Assembly: GCF_051859345.1 (NCBI RefSeq)
Contig: NZ_JBHYFV010000013.1
Coordinates: 1-64,000, forward strand
Origin: Marivita sp051859345
Lineage (GTDB): Bacteria > Pseudomonadota > Alphaproteobacteria > Rhodobacterales > Rhodobacteraceae
Direction: 5' to 3'
DNA: 64,000 bases
Shown: positions 1-7,667 of the stretch, in pieces
How the letters are laid out: each line of letters begins with the position of its first letter
Position numbering within the stretch: the stretch's first letter is position 1
Notes under the pieces: generated by a model
The model's database searches: none
Seen by the model: the letters and a program-made list of their open reading frames with translations, nothing else
Told to the model about the DNA's origin: nothing
Program-made: the position numbers and the translations under genes

Positions 1-423
1 GATGCCGACCTTGTCGAGATAGCCGCGCGCCGCCTGTTCGGCCTCGGACCGGTCACGGCCCAGAACCGTCACGGGGGCCTCCATCACGTTTTGCAGGATG
101 GTCATATGGGCCCACAGGTTGAACTGCTGGAACACCATGCTGAGATTGGTGCGGATGCGCAGCACCTGCTTGGGGTCAGCCGGGTGGCGGCCCAGGCCGC
201 TGCCTTTCCAATGCACGGCTTCGCCCTTGAACAGGATATCGCCCTGCTGACTGTCCTCGAGAAGGTTGGCACAGCGCAGGATGGTGGATTTGCCCGATCC
301 GGACGATCCGATCAGCGACACCACGTCCCCGCGATGCGCGGTGATGTCGACGCCTTTGATGACCTCAAGACTTCCATACTGCTTGTGCAGGTTGCGGATT
401 TCGAGAACGGGCGTTTCTGTCAC
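1..423 (-). CDS. Polar amino-acid ABC transporter ATPase (partial)
   Basis: The N-terminal 141 residues are present; the rest runs off the left edge. This is the ATP-hydrolysing subunit of a HisP/GlnQ-type importer, acting on the inner face of the cytoplasmic membrane. The Walker A loop (G39 to T47, GSSGSGKST) and the Q-loop in VFQQFNLW (about residues 98-104) are visible. The wording after the Q-loop (FNLWAHMT) is typical of histidine/arginine/octopine-type transporters. I start it at GTG 423 because no ATG lies in frame upstream. The upstream gene on the same strand is a PhnD-type protein 102 bases away, so the permease and its own binding protein are not visible here. The family is clear; the substrate is inferred. 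Confidence 0.9.
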   Translation of the reverse strand, partial: MTETPVLEIRNLHKQYGSLEVIKGVDITAHRGDVVSLIGSSGSGKSTILRCANLLEDSQQGDILFKGEAVHWKGSGLGRHPADPKQVLRIRTNLSMVFQQFNLWAHMTILQNVMEAPVTVLGRDRSEAEQAARGYLDKVGI

Positions 424-525
424 AGGTGGGCCTGACGGCTGAGATCGACGTTGCACCCGAAGATGGGGCCAAAAGGCGCAACGATGCAATGCAGAATTTG
501 CCGGATTGCCCTGTGTGACCCTGCG

Positions 526-1296
526 TCACCCGGGCGGCGGCGCGGGAATGGGCTCTGCGAAATAGCGTTGCGCGTCCAGCACGCAAAAGGACATTGGCCC
601 ACCCAGTACGAACGGGTCTTCGGGTGCAAACGCCGTGGTCGCCGCCGTCAGCGCCGCGCGCAAGGGGGTGGGGTCGGTGCCAAGGCTGGTGATCAGCGGA
701 AGAGCCGGCGTCGGTTTGGTGTGACCCGCGACATGGACGCGGGACGCGTTCGGATCATGGCGTTTCAGCAGGCGCCATGTAACGGCGTCGATATAGGCGA
801 TGTCGGCCCGACCTTCTGCCACGGCGGCCAGTGATGCCGCATGTGATCCGGTTTCGACAAAACCGGCGAATGCGGGGGCGGACGCAAAGGGCGCGGCCTG
901 TTGCGAGGCAGCCCAGCCGGATTGGCTGTTGGCTGCGTTGTAGGCGAGACGCAGACCGTCGGCTGGGCTGGTCCGGCCCGTATCATCGGGTGGCCGCCCT
1001 GTGATCACGCGCGAATGGTAATGACCCTCGGTGCAGTTCAGCCCAAACCCCAGAGTGCCGACATAGCTGACCCGATCCTTGAGGGCAGTGCGAAACGGCA
1101 GGCCGCAGGTCATCGACAGGGCCAGATCGGGCGCGCGCCAATGGTCGTGCCAGTCGGTCGGCAAATCCTCGGGCGCGGTGAGGTCCGGGAGCGGACAGCC
1201 TTCGCGCGCGGCGCAGTCTTGCAGGATCGACCAGAACTCGCGCCACTGCGCCGCGTTCTCGTCCCGCCAGTACATCGGCAGGCTGGCGCGTGTCAT
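526..1296 (-). CDS. PhnD-type phosphate/phosphonate-binding-like protein
   Basis: A 256-residue protein resembling PhnD-like periplasmic binding proteins. It has the early YVGTLGFGLN strand, the SQSGW pocket segment near the middle, and the GRADIAYIDAVTW segment that is characteristic of the family, with TPALPLITS after it. Odd point: from the chosen ATG (1296) there is no hydrophobic signal peptide, so export is not evident. It may be a cytoplasmic relative. The start overlaps the stop of the TerB-like gene by 4 bases (ATGA), so the two are translationally coupled. The ATPase at the left edge lies 102 bases downstream on the same strand. Family moderately sure; ligand unknown. Confidence 0.7.
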   Translation of the reverse strand: MTRASLPMYWRDENAAQWREFWSILQDCAAREGCPLPDLTAPEDLPTDWHDHWRAPDLALSMTCGLPFRTALKDRVSYVGTLGFGLNCTEGHYHSRVITGRPPDDTGRTSPADGLRLAYNAANSQSGWAASQQAAPFASAPAFAGFVETGSHAASLAAVAEGRADIAYIDAVTWRLLKRHDPNASRVHVAGHTKPTPALPLITSLGTDPTPLRAALTAATTAFAPEDPFVLGGPMSFCVLDAQRYFAEPIPAPPPG

Positions 1297-1730
1297 GTGG
1301 TGTCGACGCGTTGCCGCGCCAACGCGCTGTCGCGGTCGTTGACGCCAAGCAGCTTGGACACGAGGCGCAAGAGCGCGTCTTCCTCGGCCTCGCGGACGCC
1401 ATCGGCCAGCACAACCTGCCACAGCGCCTCGATCACCGCGATGCGGTCTTCGTAGGGCACGGCGTCCTTGATCGCGCCGGTAAAGCGGACGGTGTCGGGG
1501 GCTTCGGATTCGAGCACTTCCGCCTCGCCACGCAGTTTCGACGCCTCGAACGGCGACAGGCCATAGCGGGTGGCGGCGATCCTGTCGATGCGGGTTTTCT
1601 CGCTTTCGTCGTATTCGCCATCGGTGCGGGCGACGCGGACAAGCAGGGCGGTCAGGGCCAGACGCGCATCGGCATCGGGCAACGGGGCGGGGTCGGGCGC
1701 GGTGAGGCGCTTGAGGAAATCACCAAACAT
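1293..1730 (-). CDS. TerB-like (tellurite resistance B family) protein
   Basis: A 145-residue all-helical protein. Two acidic TerB-type repeats are visible: ALLVRVARTDGEYDESE near residues 29-45 and VVLADGVREAEEDALL near residues 110-125. The paired Asp/Glu residues are those that bind metal in TerB. A single stand-alone TerB domain is common in alphaproteobacteria and need not relate to tellurite. I chose ATG 1730 (MFGDFLKRL), which removes an implausible Arg-rich N-terminal extension. It overlaps the next gene (PhnD-like) by 4 bases, which suggests one operon. Role unknown. Confidence 0.75.
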   Translation of the reverse strand: MFGDFLKRLTAPDPAPLPDADARLALTALLVRVARTDGEYDESEKTRIDRIAATRYGLSPFEASKLRGEAEVLESEAPDTVRFTGAIKDAVPYEDRIAVIEALWQVVLADGVREAEEDALLRLVSKLLGVNDRDSALARQRVDTT

Positions 1731-1771
1731 AAGAGGGATATATGCCGTGCGGGACGGTTCGCCAATGGGCG

Positions 1772-2458
1772 TTATCCCGAGAGATCCTCGACCTCGTAGA
1801 GAATGTCGTCGATGGCGATGCCGCCGGGATCGGTGTTCTGGATCGTCACCGCCGCCACGCCATAGCCGCTGCGCCATGCCAGCGAGATCACGCCGCGCCC
1901 CAGCGGCAGCACAAACTGGGTGATCAGCCGCGCGTTGACGTCATAAAGCGCCACTTCGGCCGCGCGCGGCATCGGGCGCTGGCCCAGCGGATCGGGGTAT
2001 TCGGCGTGAACCCGCAAGCCAAAGGCGAATTGCGGATCATCAAAGGTCATCGCGATGCTGCCTTCGCCCCGGCCATCAGCCCCGGCAAGTCCCACCGGAC
2101 CAAGCGGGAACAGCGCGTTTGAGCCAAATCCGTCGTGATGGGCGATGGTGAAATTCTGGCCGGACGCGCCGGGGATCACGCGGGGCGGCGCACCGGGAAG
2201 GCCGGTCAACCTGTCAAAGCGGCCATAGTCGGTGTCGGTTTCCCCAAGACCCTGACCCAGCAACCGCTCTGCGATGGACAGGCCCGGCGCGCGCCAGTGC
2301 TGGTCGAAATTGATGCCGGGTTCTGTGACCGAGGGCAGGCTGTCGAAGGTCTCGATCCGGTGGGGTTGAGAGCGCAGGTCGTCATAGGGCACCTTGCGCA
2401 GCTCTGCGGCCGTGGCAAGGCCAGGCAGGCAGACCAGAACGAGGGTCGCGCGCAGCAT
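1772..2458 (-). CDS. Secreted hypothetical protein
   Basis: A 228-residue protein with a clear Sec signal peptide (MLRATLVLVCLPGLATAAE; likely cut after about residue 18). The mature part looks like a beta-sandwich protein, with conserved-looking stretches such as ETFDSLPSVTEPGINF and GIAIDDILYEVEDL near the C-terminus; the closing IDD pattern recalls PEP-CTERM-like carbohydrate-binding folds. I do not recognise a named family. Its ATG overlaps the rlmJ stop by one base (TGATG), so it is probably co-transcribed with rlmJ and translated by re-initiation. Confidence 0.7.
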   Translation of the reverse strand: MLRATLVLVCLPGLATAAELRKVPYDDLRSQPHRIETFDSLPSVTEPGINFDQHWRAPGLSIAERLLGQGLGETDTDYGRFDRLTGLPGAPPRVIPGASGQNFTIAHHDGFGSNALFPLGPVGLAGADGRGEGSIAMTFDDPQFAFGLRVHAEYPDPLGQRPMPRAAEVALYDVNARLITQFVLPLGRGVISLAWRSGYGVAAVTIQNTDPGGIAIDDILYEVEDLSG

Positions 2459-3222
2459 CACAGCGCCCTGAACAGCGCCGACAGGCGTTTGAGGTCTGGT
2501 CCGAGGCCATAAGGCGGGTTCACGATGAACAGGCCCGATCCGATCATGCGGTGGCCGTCGCGGGCCGGGGGAAACCGCACCTCGTGGGTGAGCGCATCGG
2601 TGTGATCGCCCTGAAGCGCGCGCAGCATCGGGGCCTGAGCGCCGGAGGTCAGGATCGGATACCAGATCATCACCACGCCGACATTCCATTTCCGGGTGAT
2701 CGCGGCCAGCCATTTCGGCAGCGCGGCATAGTCGGCCTTGATCTCGTAACTGGGGTCGACCAGCATCAGGCCGCGGCGCGGTGTCGGTGGACACAGGCTT
2801 TGGGCCAGCGCGAGGCCGTCCTGTTTGTAACTCGTCACGCGCGGATCGCGCAGGTTGGAGCGAAGCGCGTCATATTCCTGCGGGTGCAGTTCGGCGAGGT
2901 GGAGCTTGTCCTCGGGCCGCAGCAATGCGCGGGCGATGGCGGGGGAGCCGGGATAGAGCCGATCCGGCTGGGCATTCAGCGCCTTGAGATAGGGGTGATC
3001 CTTTGGAAAGCCGCCGCGCAACCGCGCGATCCCCTGCGCGGCCTCTCCGGTCTTGACCGCTTCGGGGGCGTCGAGGTCATAGAGACCCCGGCCCGCATGG
3101 GTTTCGAGATAGGTCAACGGCTTGGGTTTGCGGGTCAGGTAGTCCAGCGCCAGCGCAAGGGCGGCGTGTTTGTGGACATCTGCGGCGTTGCCCGCGTGGT
3201 AGAGGTGTTGGTAGGACAGCAT
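2458..3222 (-). CDS. rlmJ: 23S rRNA (adenine2030-N6)-methyltransferase RlmJ
   Basis: A 254-residue SAM-dependent enzyme that methylates A2030 of 23S rRNA. The N-terminus (MLSYQHLYHAGNAADVHKH) and THAGRGLYDL (residues 41-50, SAM-binding side) match the family closely. The catalytic tetrapeptide is D156-P-S-Y159, where E. coli has DPPY. The substitution is conservative and may be a lineage variant. The length is close to the E. coli enzyme. The gene runs away from the AT-rich islet at 3230-4680, and its 3' end overlaps the secreted-protein gene by one base. Confidence 0.93.
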   Translation of the reverse strand: MLSYQHLYHAGNAADVHKHAALALALDYLTRKPKPLTYLETHAGRGLYDLDAPEAVKTGEAAQGIARLRGGFPKDHPYLKALNAQPDRLYPGSPAIARALLRPEDKLHLAELHPQEYDALRSNLRDPRVTSYKQDGLALAQSLCPPTPRRGLMLVDPSYEIKADYAALPKWLAAITRKWNVGVVMIWYPILTSGAQAPMLRALQGDHTDALTHEVRFPPARDGHRMIGSGLFIVNPPYGLGPDLKRLSALFRAL

Positions 3223-3411
3223 GGGGTGGTGATAGGGCAGATGGCGGGGAACGGGTAGGGGGATTTGTGCGGGGGTGGTGGTTACAAACTGGATTTGCTG
3301 AAAGAATGAAGCTGAGTTTGAAAATAGGTGATGTTAAAAAAACACCTGGGGTTGCGAACTATTTTGATTTATGTAACCTAATTTTTAACCTTTTCTAGTT
3401 TGGGCGCGAAC
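3223..3411. other. AT-rich leader of the islet gene
   Basis: Composition changes from GC-rich to AT-rich at roughly 3285-3300 and stays AT-rich into the gene. The stretch holds A- and T-runs but no convincing sigma-70 pair and no target-site duplication that I can identify by eye. A weak 5-bp stem (AGGTG/CACCT, about 3326-3347) is present. It is presumably the left flank and promoter of the islet. Confidence 0.5.
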
Positions 3412-4677
3412 ATGTTTTCACCTCACAGGTTCTCTTCAGATGAGGAAATTCAAAAATCTTTGGAGCTATCAGGTTTTCTATTTGTGTATGGCGAAAATAC
3501 GCTTAATCCAGAATTAGTAAACTTTTGCTATGACCAAAACTACGATCCTAGATTTTTCGCACAATTTTCTATGAATGATTATGCTTCTGCGCAAGGCGAT
3601 CAAAAGATTTCATTTAAGAATATAGCTATCACAGAAGAATTTATACAGATTAAGACTACTATGGATTTTTCGGACAAGTGGAGCGCTATATATTCGCCAA
3701 GGACAGAGCCATTTCTTTGGGGTGACTCTGGCCTTATTGATAAAGCTACTTTTGTAGTTTTGAATGGACCCTATGTCTTTTTCTCAAATCGAAGTTTAGA
3801 GTGGAGATCAGGTGACTTCCGATTTGAATACTCAATGTTTGATGAGGTGCGTGAATGCCTCAAAGACCCGCGCTTGTGCAAAAAAAAGGTTATCGCCAGT
3901 GGAACTCTGACTGTCTTTTGTGAAAACGGTACAACCGTTATGCCTGATGTGGCTAGAATGCAGGCTTACCTTGCATCCCTAGCACTCACCTTCATAAGTG
4001 GAATTGGCGTTTCTATTGGACATGGCGAGTTGTCAAAGGATGAGGTTATTTCTTCACATTACATTGGCTTTATTCGATGTGACCCATTAACGCATCATAA
4101 GAATTGGTTTGATATTGAGATATTTAAGGATGCTGGCGATTTTTCAGAACGATATATGCAATTTCTCGTAAGCGAACCCAAAACATCACCAGTTACTTAT
4201 GCAACTGACTTCTACCGAACATCTAATGCAATAAGGGATTCGAGCCTAGAGATGGCGGTAATAGCATCTTATAGCGCTTTGGAGGTTCTAGTGAGTTACA
4301 TTCTCCGCGAAGAGGCGGGGTGGTCTAGCTCGTTACTTGGCCCACGCACAACAATGGCAGACAAAATGAGAGCTTGCACTCGATATTGTGGTCTTCGTGA
4401 CACCCCACTCTCCAAGGCGAAGAGAATAAGAAAAAAGCTAAAATCATTTAATAATTATGACGATTATGACGTCTTCTCGGAAACGCGAAACTCAATAGTG
4501 CATGCTGACAAGTCTTTCAAACTAGAAGGTTTTGAGCTTCATGAAGTATGGCTTGCATCGCAGTGGCTTGTAGAGGTGCTTGTGTTCTACATGATTGATT
4601 ACCGAGGAATGATGGCGGATCGACGGCCAATGACCGGTTGGCGCGGTGAATATAATTGCAAAGTACCTCTTGCATGA
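3412..4677 (+). CDS. AT-rich islet gene: HEPN-like domain protein
   Basis: A 421-residue protein with no named family that I can assign. The N-terminal ~260 residues are aromatic and acidic, of unknown fold. The C-terminal ~150 residues look like an Apea-type HEPN domain: a helix with AVIASYSALEVLVSYIL, then the ETRNSIVHADK segment carrying R359-NSIV-H364, an R-x4-H motif like the catalytic motif of HEPN RNases, then a long closing helix. Base and codon use are strongly AT-rich, unlike both neighbours, which indicates recent transfer. I use ATG 3412; a TTG at 3400 would add four residues. No clear Shine-Dalgarno is seen. HEPN nucleases are often anti-phage effectors; a defence role here is inference. 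Confidence 0.75.
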   Translation: MFSPHRFSSDEEIQKSLELSGFLFVYGENTLNPELVNFCYDQNYDPRFFAQFSMNDYASAQGDQKISFKNIAITEEFIQIKTTMDFSDKWSAIYSPRTEPFLWGDSGLIDKATFVVLNGPYVFFSNRSLEWRSGDFRFEYSMFDEVRECLKDPRLCKKKVIASGTLTVFCENGTTVMPDVARMQAYLASLALTFISGIGVSIGHGELSKDEVISSHYIGFIRCDPLTHHKNWFDIEIFKDAGDFSERYMQFLVSEPKTSPVTYATDFYRTSNAIRDSSLEMAVIASYSALEVLVSYILREEAGWSSSLLGPRTTMADKMRACTRYCGLRDTPLSKAKRIRKKLKSFNNYDDYDVFSETRNSIVHADKSFKLEGFELHEVWLASQWLVEVLVFYMIDYRGMMADRRPMTGWRGEYNCKVPLA

Positions 4678-4681
4678 ACAC

Positions 4682-6325
4682 TCAAACCAAACGCGACACA
4701 TCCTTCGCCGCCCGGACAAAATCCTTGAACAGCGGGTGCGGATCAAACGGTTTCGACTTCAGCTCGGGATGGAACTGCACACCGATGAACCACGGGTGAT
4801 CCGACCATTCGACGATCTCGGGCAAACGGCCGTCCGGGGACATGCCGGAAAAGCACAGGCCCGCCTTTTCCAGCGCGTCCTTGTACTTGATGTCGACCTC
4901 GTAACGGTGGCGGTGGCGTTCGTCGATTGTGGTGGTGCCATAGATACCCGCCACGCGTGAGCCTGTTTTCAGCACGGCGTCATACGCCCCGAGGCGCATG
5001 GTGCCGCCCTTGTCGTCATCGACCTTGCGGTTGACCTTCTCGTTGCCCTGCACCCATTCCTTGAGGTGGTACACCACGGGTGTGAACCGCTTTTTCCCGG
5101 CCTCGTGATCGAATTCCTCGGACCCGGCATCGGGGAGTTTGGCGACGTTACGGGCGGCTTCGATCACCGCCATTTGCATGCCAAGGCAGATTCCCAGATA
5201 GGGCACGTTGTGTTCGCGGGCGAATTGGGCGGCCTTGATCTTGCCCTCGGTGCCGCGTTCGCCAAATCCGCCGGGGACAAGGATGGCGTGGTAGCCCTGA
5301 AGGTGGATCGCGGGGTCTTCGCGTTCGAAGATCTCGGCATCGACCCATTCGATATTGACCTTCACGCGGTTGGCCATGCCGCCATGGGTGAGCGCCTCTG
5401 CGATGGATTTATAGGCGTCTTCAAGCTGGGTGTATTTGCCGACGATGGCGACCGTGACCTCACCTTCGGGATTGTGGATGCGGTCGGCAACGTCGTCCCA
5501 TTTCTGGAGGTTGGGCTTGGGGGCAGGGGTGATCTGGAACGCGTCCAGCACCGCCTGATCCAGCCCTTCGCGGTGATAGACCAGCGGCGCTTCGTAGATC
5601 GACTTGAGGTCTTGCGCGGCGATCACGGAATCGGGACGCACATTGCAGAACAGGGCCAGTTTCTCGCGTTCCTTGGTCGGGATCGGGCCTTCGGAGCGAC
5701 ACACGAGGATGTCGGGGGCGAGACCGATGGAGCGGAGTTCCTTGACGCTGTGCTGGGTTGGCTTGGTCTTCAGTTCGCCGGAGGCCTTGATGAAGGGCAG
5801 AAGCGTGAGGTGCATGAAGATGCACTGGCCACGCGGTTTGTCTTGGGAAAACTGGCGGATCGCCTCGAAGAAGGGCAGGCCTTCGATGTCGCCCACCGTG
5901 CCGCCGATTTCGCAGAGCATGAAATCCACCTCGTCTTCGCCGATCGAGATGAAGTCCTTGATTTCGTTGGTGACGTGCGGAATCACCTGGATCGTCTTGC
6001 CAAGGTAGTCGCCGCGCCGTTCCTTTTCGAGCACGTTGGTGTAGATGCGCCCGGAACTGATGCTGTCGGTCTTGCGGGCCGGCACGCCGGTGAAACGTTC
6101 GTAATGGCCCAAGTCCAGATCGGTTTCCGCGCCATCGTCGGTGACAAACACCTCGCCATGTTCAAACGGCGACATCGTGCCGGGATCGACGTTCAGATAC
6201 GGGTCAAGCTTGCGCAGACGGACGGAAAAGCCGCGCGCCTGCAACAGCGCGCCAAGGGCGGCAGAGGCGAGGCCCTTGCCAAGCGAAGACACCACGCCGC
6301 CGGTGATGAAGATAAAGCGTGCCAT
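4682..6325 (-). CDS. pyrG: CTP synthase
   Basis: A 547-residue enzyme converting UTP to CTP with ATP and glutamine. The N-terminal synthetase domain has the P-loop GGVVSSLGKG (residues 9-18). The C-terminal class-I glutamine amidotransferase domain (from about residue 290) carries the nucleophile C380 in LGICLGM and the GVQFHPE His/Glu pair near the end. The length is normal. ATG 6325 (MARFIFITGG) is the conserved start. The stop codon lies only 4 bases from the stop of the convergent islet gene, so no terminator of its own is visible. It is downstream of secG on the same strand, with about 230 bases between. Confidence 0.97.
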   Translation of the reverse strand: MARFIFITGGVVSSLGKGLASAALGALLQARGFSVRLRKLDPYLNVDPGTMSPFEHGEVFVTDDGAETDLDLGHYERFTGVPARKTDSISSGRIYTNVLEKERRGDYLGKTIQVIPHVTNEIKDFISIGEDEVDFMLCEIGGTVGDIEGLPFFEAIRQFSQDKPRGQCIFMHLTLLPFIKASGELKTKPTQHSVKELRSIGLAPDILVCRSEGPIPTKEREKLALFCNVRPDSVIAAQDLKSIYEAPLVYHREGLDQAVLDAFQITPAPKPNLQKWDDVADRIHNPEGEVTVAIVGKYTQLEDAYKSIAEALTHGGMANRVKVNIEWVDAEIFEREDPAIHLQGYHAILVPGGFGERGTEGKIKAAQFAREHNVPYLGICLGMQMAVIEAARNVAKLPDAGSEEFDHEAGKKRFTPVVYHLKEWVQGNEKVNRKVDDDKGGTMRLGAYDAVLKTGSRVAGIYGTTTIDERHRHRYEVDIKYKDALEKAGLCFSGMSPDGRLPEIVEWSDHPWFIGVQFHPELKSKPFDPHPLFKDFVRAAKDVSRLV

Positions 6326-6495
6326 GTGGTGAAACCTCCCGCGAAGCGCCTGCAAATCATGCAACCTGCGCAGCCCGGGGCGCGCAGTATCACGGGATTT
6401 GACCGGTAAAGGATTCGGCAGCGAAACGCAAGCCTGAACCCCCAGATGATGTTACGTCAGATTGGCGCACCTCAAGGGATTGTGGCCCCATGGTG

Positions 6496-6530
6496 CAAAG
6501 AAAAACGCGCGGTCGGTTTGGACCGCGCGT
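6496..6530 (-). terminator. Rho-independent terminator of secG
   Basis: Perfect 10-bp stem (ACGCGCGGTC / GACCGCGCGT, 6505-6514 and 6521-6530) with a 6-base loop. Read on the minus strand it is followed by TTTTTCTTT. It lies 24 bases past the secG stop. Confidence 0.85.
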
Positions 6531-6553
6531 CGGTGTGTTGGATCAGGCCCGTG

Positions 6554-6928
6554 TCAGTCGGCGCGCGGCACAATTGGTGCGTCGGTGCTGCCGGACGAGG
6601 GAGGGGGCAAGAGACCATCCGTGGCAAGCGGATCGTCCGCCTGTTCCGTCGCAGGGGCGCTGCCGTCGCGGGTCAGGCGGTCCATGATGGAACTGCCCGA
6701 TGCGTTCTGCGCGGCGATTATGGTCAGGGCGAGAGACGTGCAGATGAAAGCAATCGCCAGCACCCATGTCAGCTTGCCCAGCCCGGTTGCCGCGCTGCGG
6801 CTGCTGACCGAGCCACCGCCGCCGCCACCCATGGCCCCGAGTCCCCCGCCATCAGAGCGCTGCAGCAGCACGACGCCGATCAGCGAGAGCGCAAGAAGAA
6901 GGTGGATGGTGAGAACGACGTTTTCCAT
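6554..6928 (-). CDS. secG: Preprotein translocase subunit SecG
   Basis: A 124-residue inner-membrane protein, the accessory subunit of the SecYEG channel. Two membrane helices are visible (about residues 3-19, VVLTIHLLLALSLIGVV, and 47-66), joined by the diagnostic LLQRSDGGGLGAMGGGGGG linker. The Ala/Pro/Ser-rich C-terminal tail is longer than in E. coli, as is usual in alphaproteobacteria. Start ATG 6928 (MENVVL) gives the classic N-terminus. A strong terminator follows at 6496-6530, so secG ends its transcription unit before pyrG. Confidence 0.95.
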   Translation of the reverse strand: MENVVLTIHLLLALSLIGVVLLQRSDGGGLGAMGGGGGGSVSSRSAATGLGKLTWVLAIAFICTSLALTIIAAQNASGSSIMDRLTRDGSAPATEQADDPLATDGLLPPPSSGSTDAPIVPRAD

Positions 6929-7023
6929 GACAGTCCCGGATGGCTTTCGTGAATGGGGGGTATCTAAGGCCAAGTGAAGCGTCGTGCAACCCGTGTTGGC
7001 CTATTCGGAACAGGAAGAAGGGA

Positions 7024-7422
7024 CTATTCGTCGACGTCGTCCATGTCCGCCTGACCGGTGAGTTTGCGGCGCACGATGGACCAGCTGAGGCCGATGCCCA
7101 GAACCAGCGACAGCGCGACAATGCCGATCCAGGCGGTCATGTTGCGGTTCTGCAAGTCAAGATAGCCGAAATCATAGGCGACCCAAAGCAGCGCGCCGAC
7201 AAGCGCCAGAATCAGCGCCATGCCGAACGCGCCGATAGAGCGCAACGTGGCACGCAGGTAGATGATGTAGCCCACCAACAGAACCAGCCCTGCCAGCACG
7301 GTGATCGACAACTGGTCCTGCCCGTCGGTCATGGCCCAGCGGGTGAAATTGTAGGGCGTCGGATTGTAGGTGGCGGTGACCAGGCAGAACGCAAAGAGCC
7401 AGCGCAGCAGGAATCCCATCAT
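7024..7422 (-). CDS. Four-helix inner-membrane protein (DUF6524-like)
   Basis: A 132-residue membrane protein with about four hydrophobic helices (MGFLLRWLFAFCLV; SITVLAGLVLLVGYIIYL; FGMALILALVGALLWVAY; WIGIVALSLVLGIGLSWSIV) and an acidic C-terminus. The N-terminus with YNPTPYNFTRWA after the first helix matches a small family I recall as DUF6524 in Rhodobacterales. The function is unknown. There are tandem ATG codons at 7422 and 7419; either could start. It is divergent from purA and upstream of secG on the same strand, about 95 bases apart. Confidence 0.75.
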   Translation of the reverse strand: MMGFLLRWLFAFCLVTATYNPTPYNFTRWAMTDGQDQLSITVLAGLVLLVGYIIYLRATLRSIGAFGMALILALVGALLWVAYDFGYLDLQNRNMTAWIGIVALSLVLGIGLSWSIVRRKLTGQADMDDVDE

Positions 7423-7667
7423 GTTCGCCCTTTCGTCGTCACTTCTGCGGTGTGATGGCCCGAACCGGGGCGGCCTGTCCAGAGGGCGTGTCATTTATCG
7501 GCGTGTGGTTGTGGCAAACGGGCAGATGTGGCCCGCCCGCAAACCGCCGTTGGGATCGATTTTTGCCGTGTGGTGCGATTTGAACGGAAAACCGGTTCCC
7601 ACTGTCCGGTTTGCGCACTATACGGGCGCGGGTTTGACGGATGGAACTCCAGCAAAGGTCTATAGAC

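Noticed and set aside
5066..6409. Plus-strand open frame antisense to pyrG
   Set aside because: Shadow of a highly conserved gene; translation has no recognisable domain.
7596..7624. Possible sigma-70 promoter TTCCCA-17-TATACG before purA
   Set aside because: The -10 is fair but the -35 is poor; not strong enough to list.
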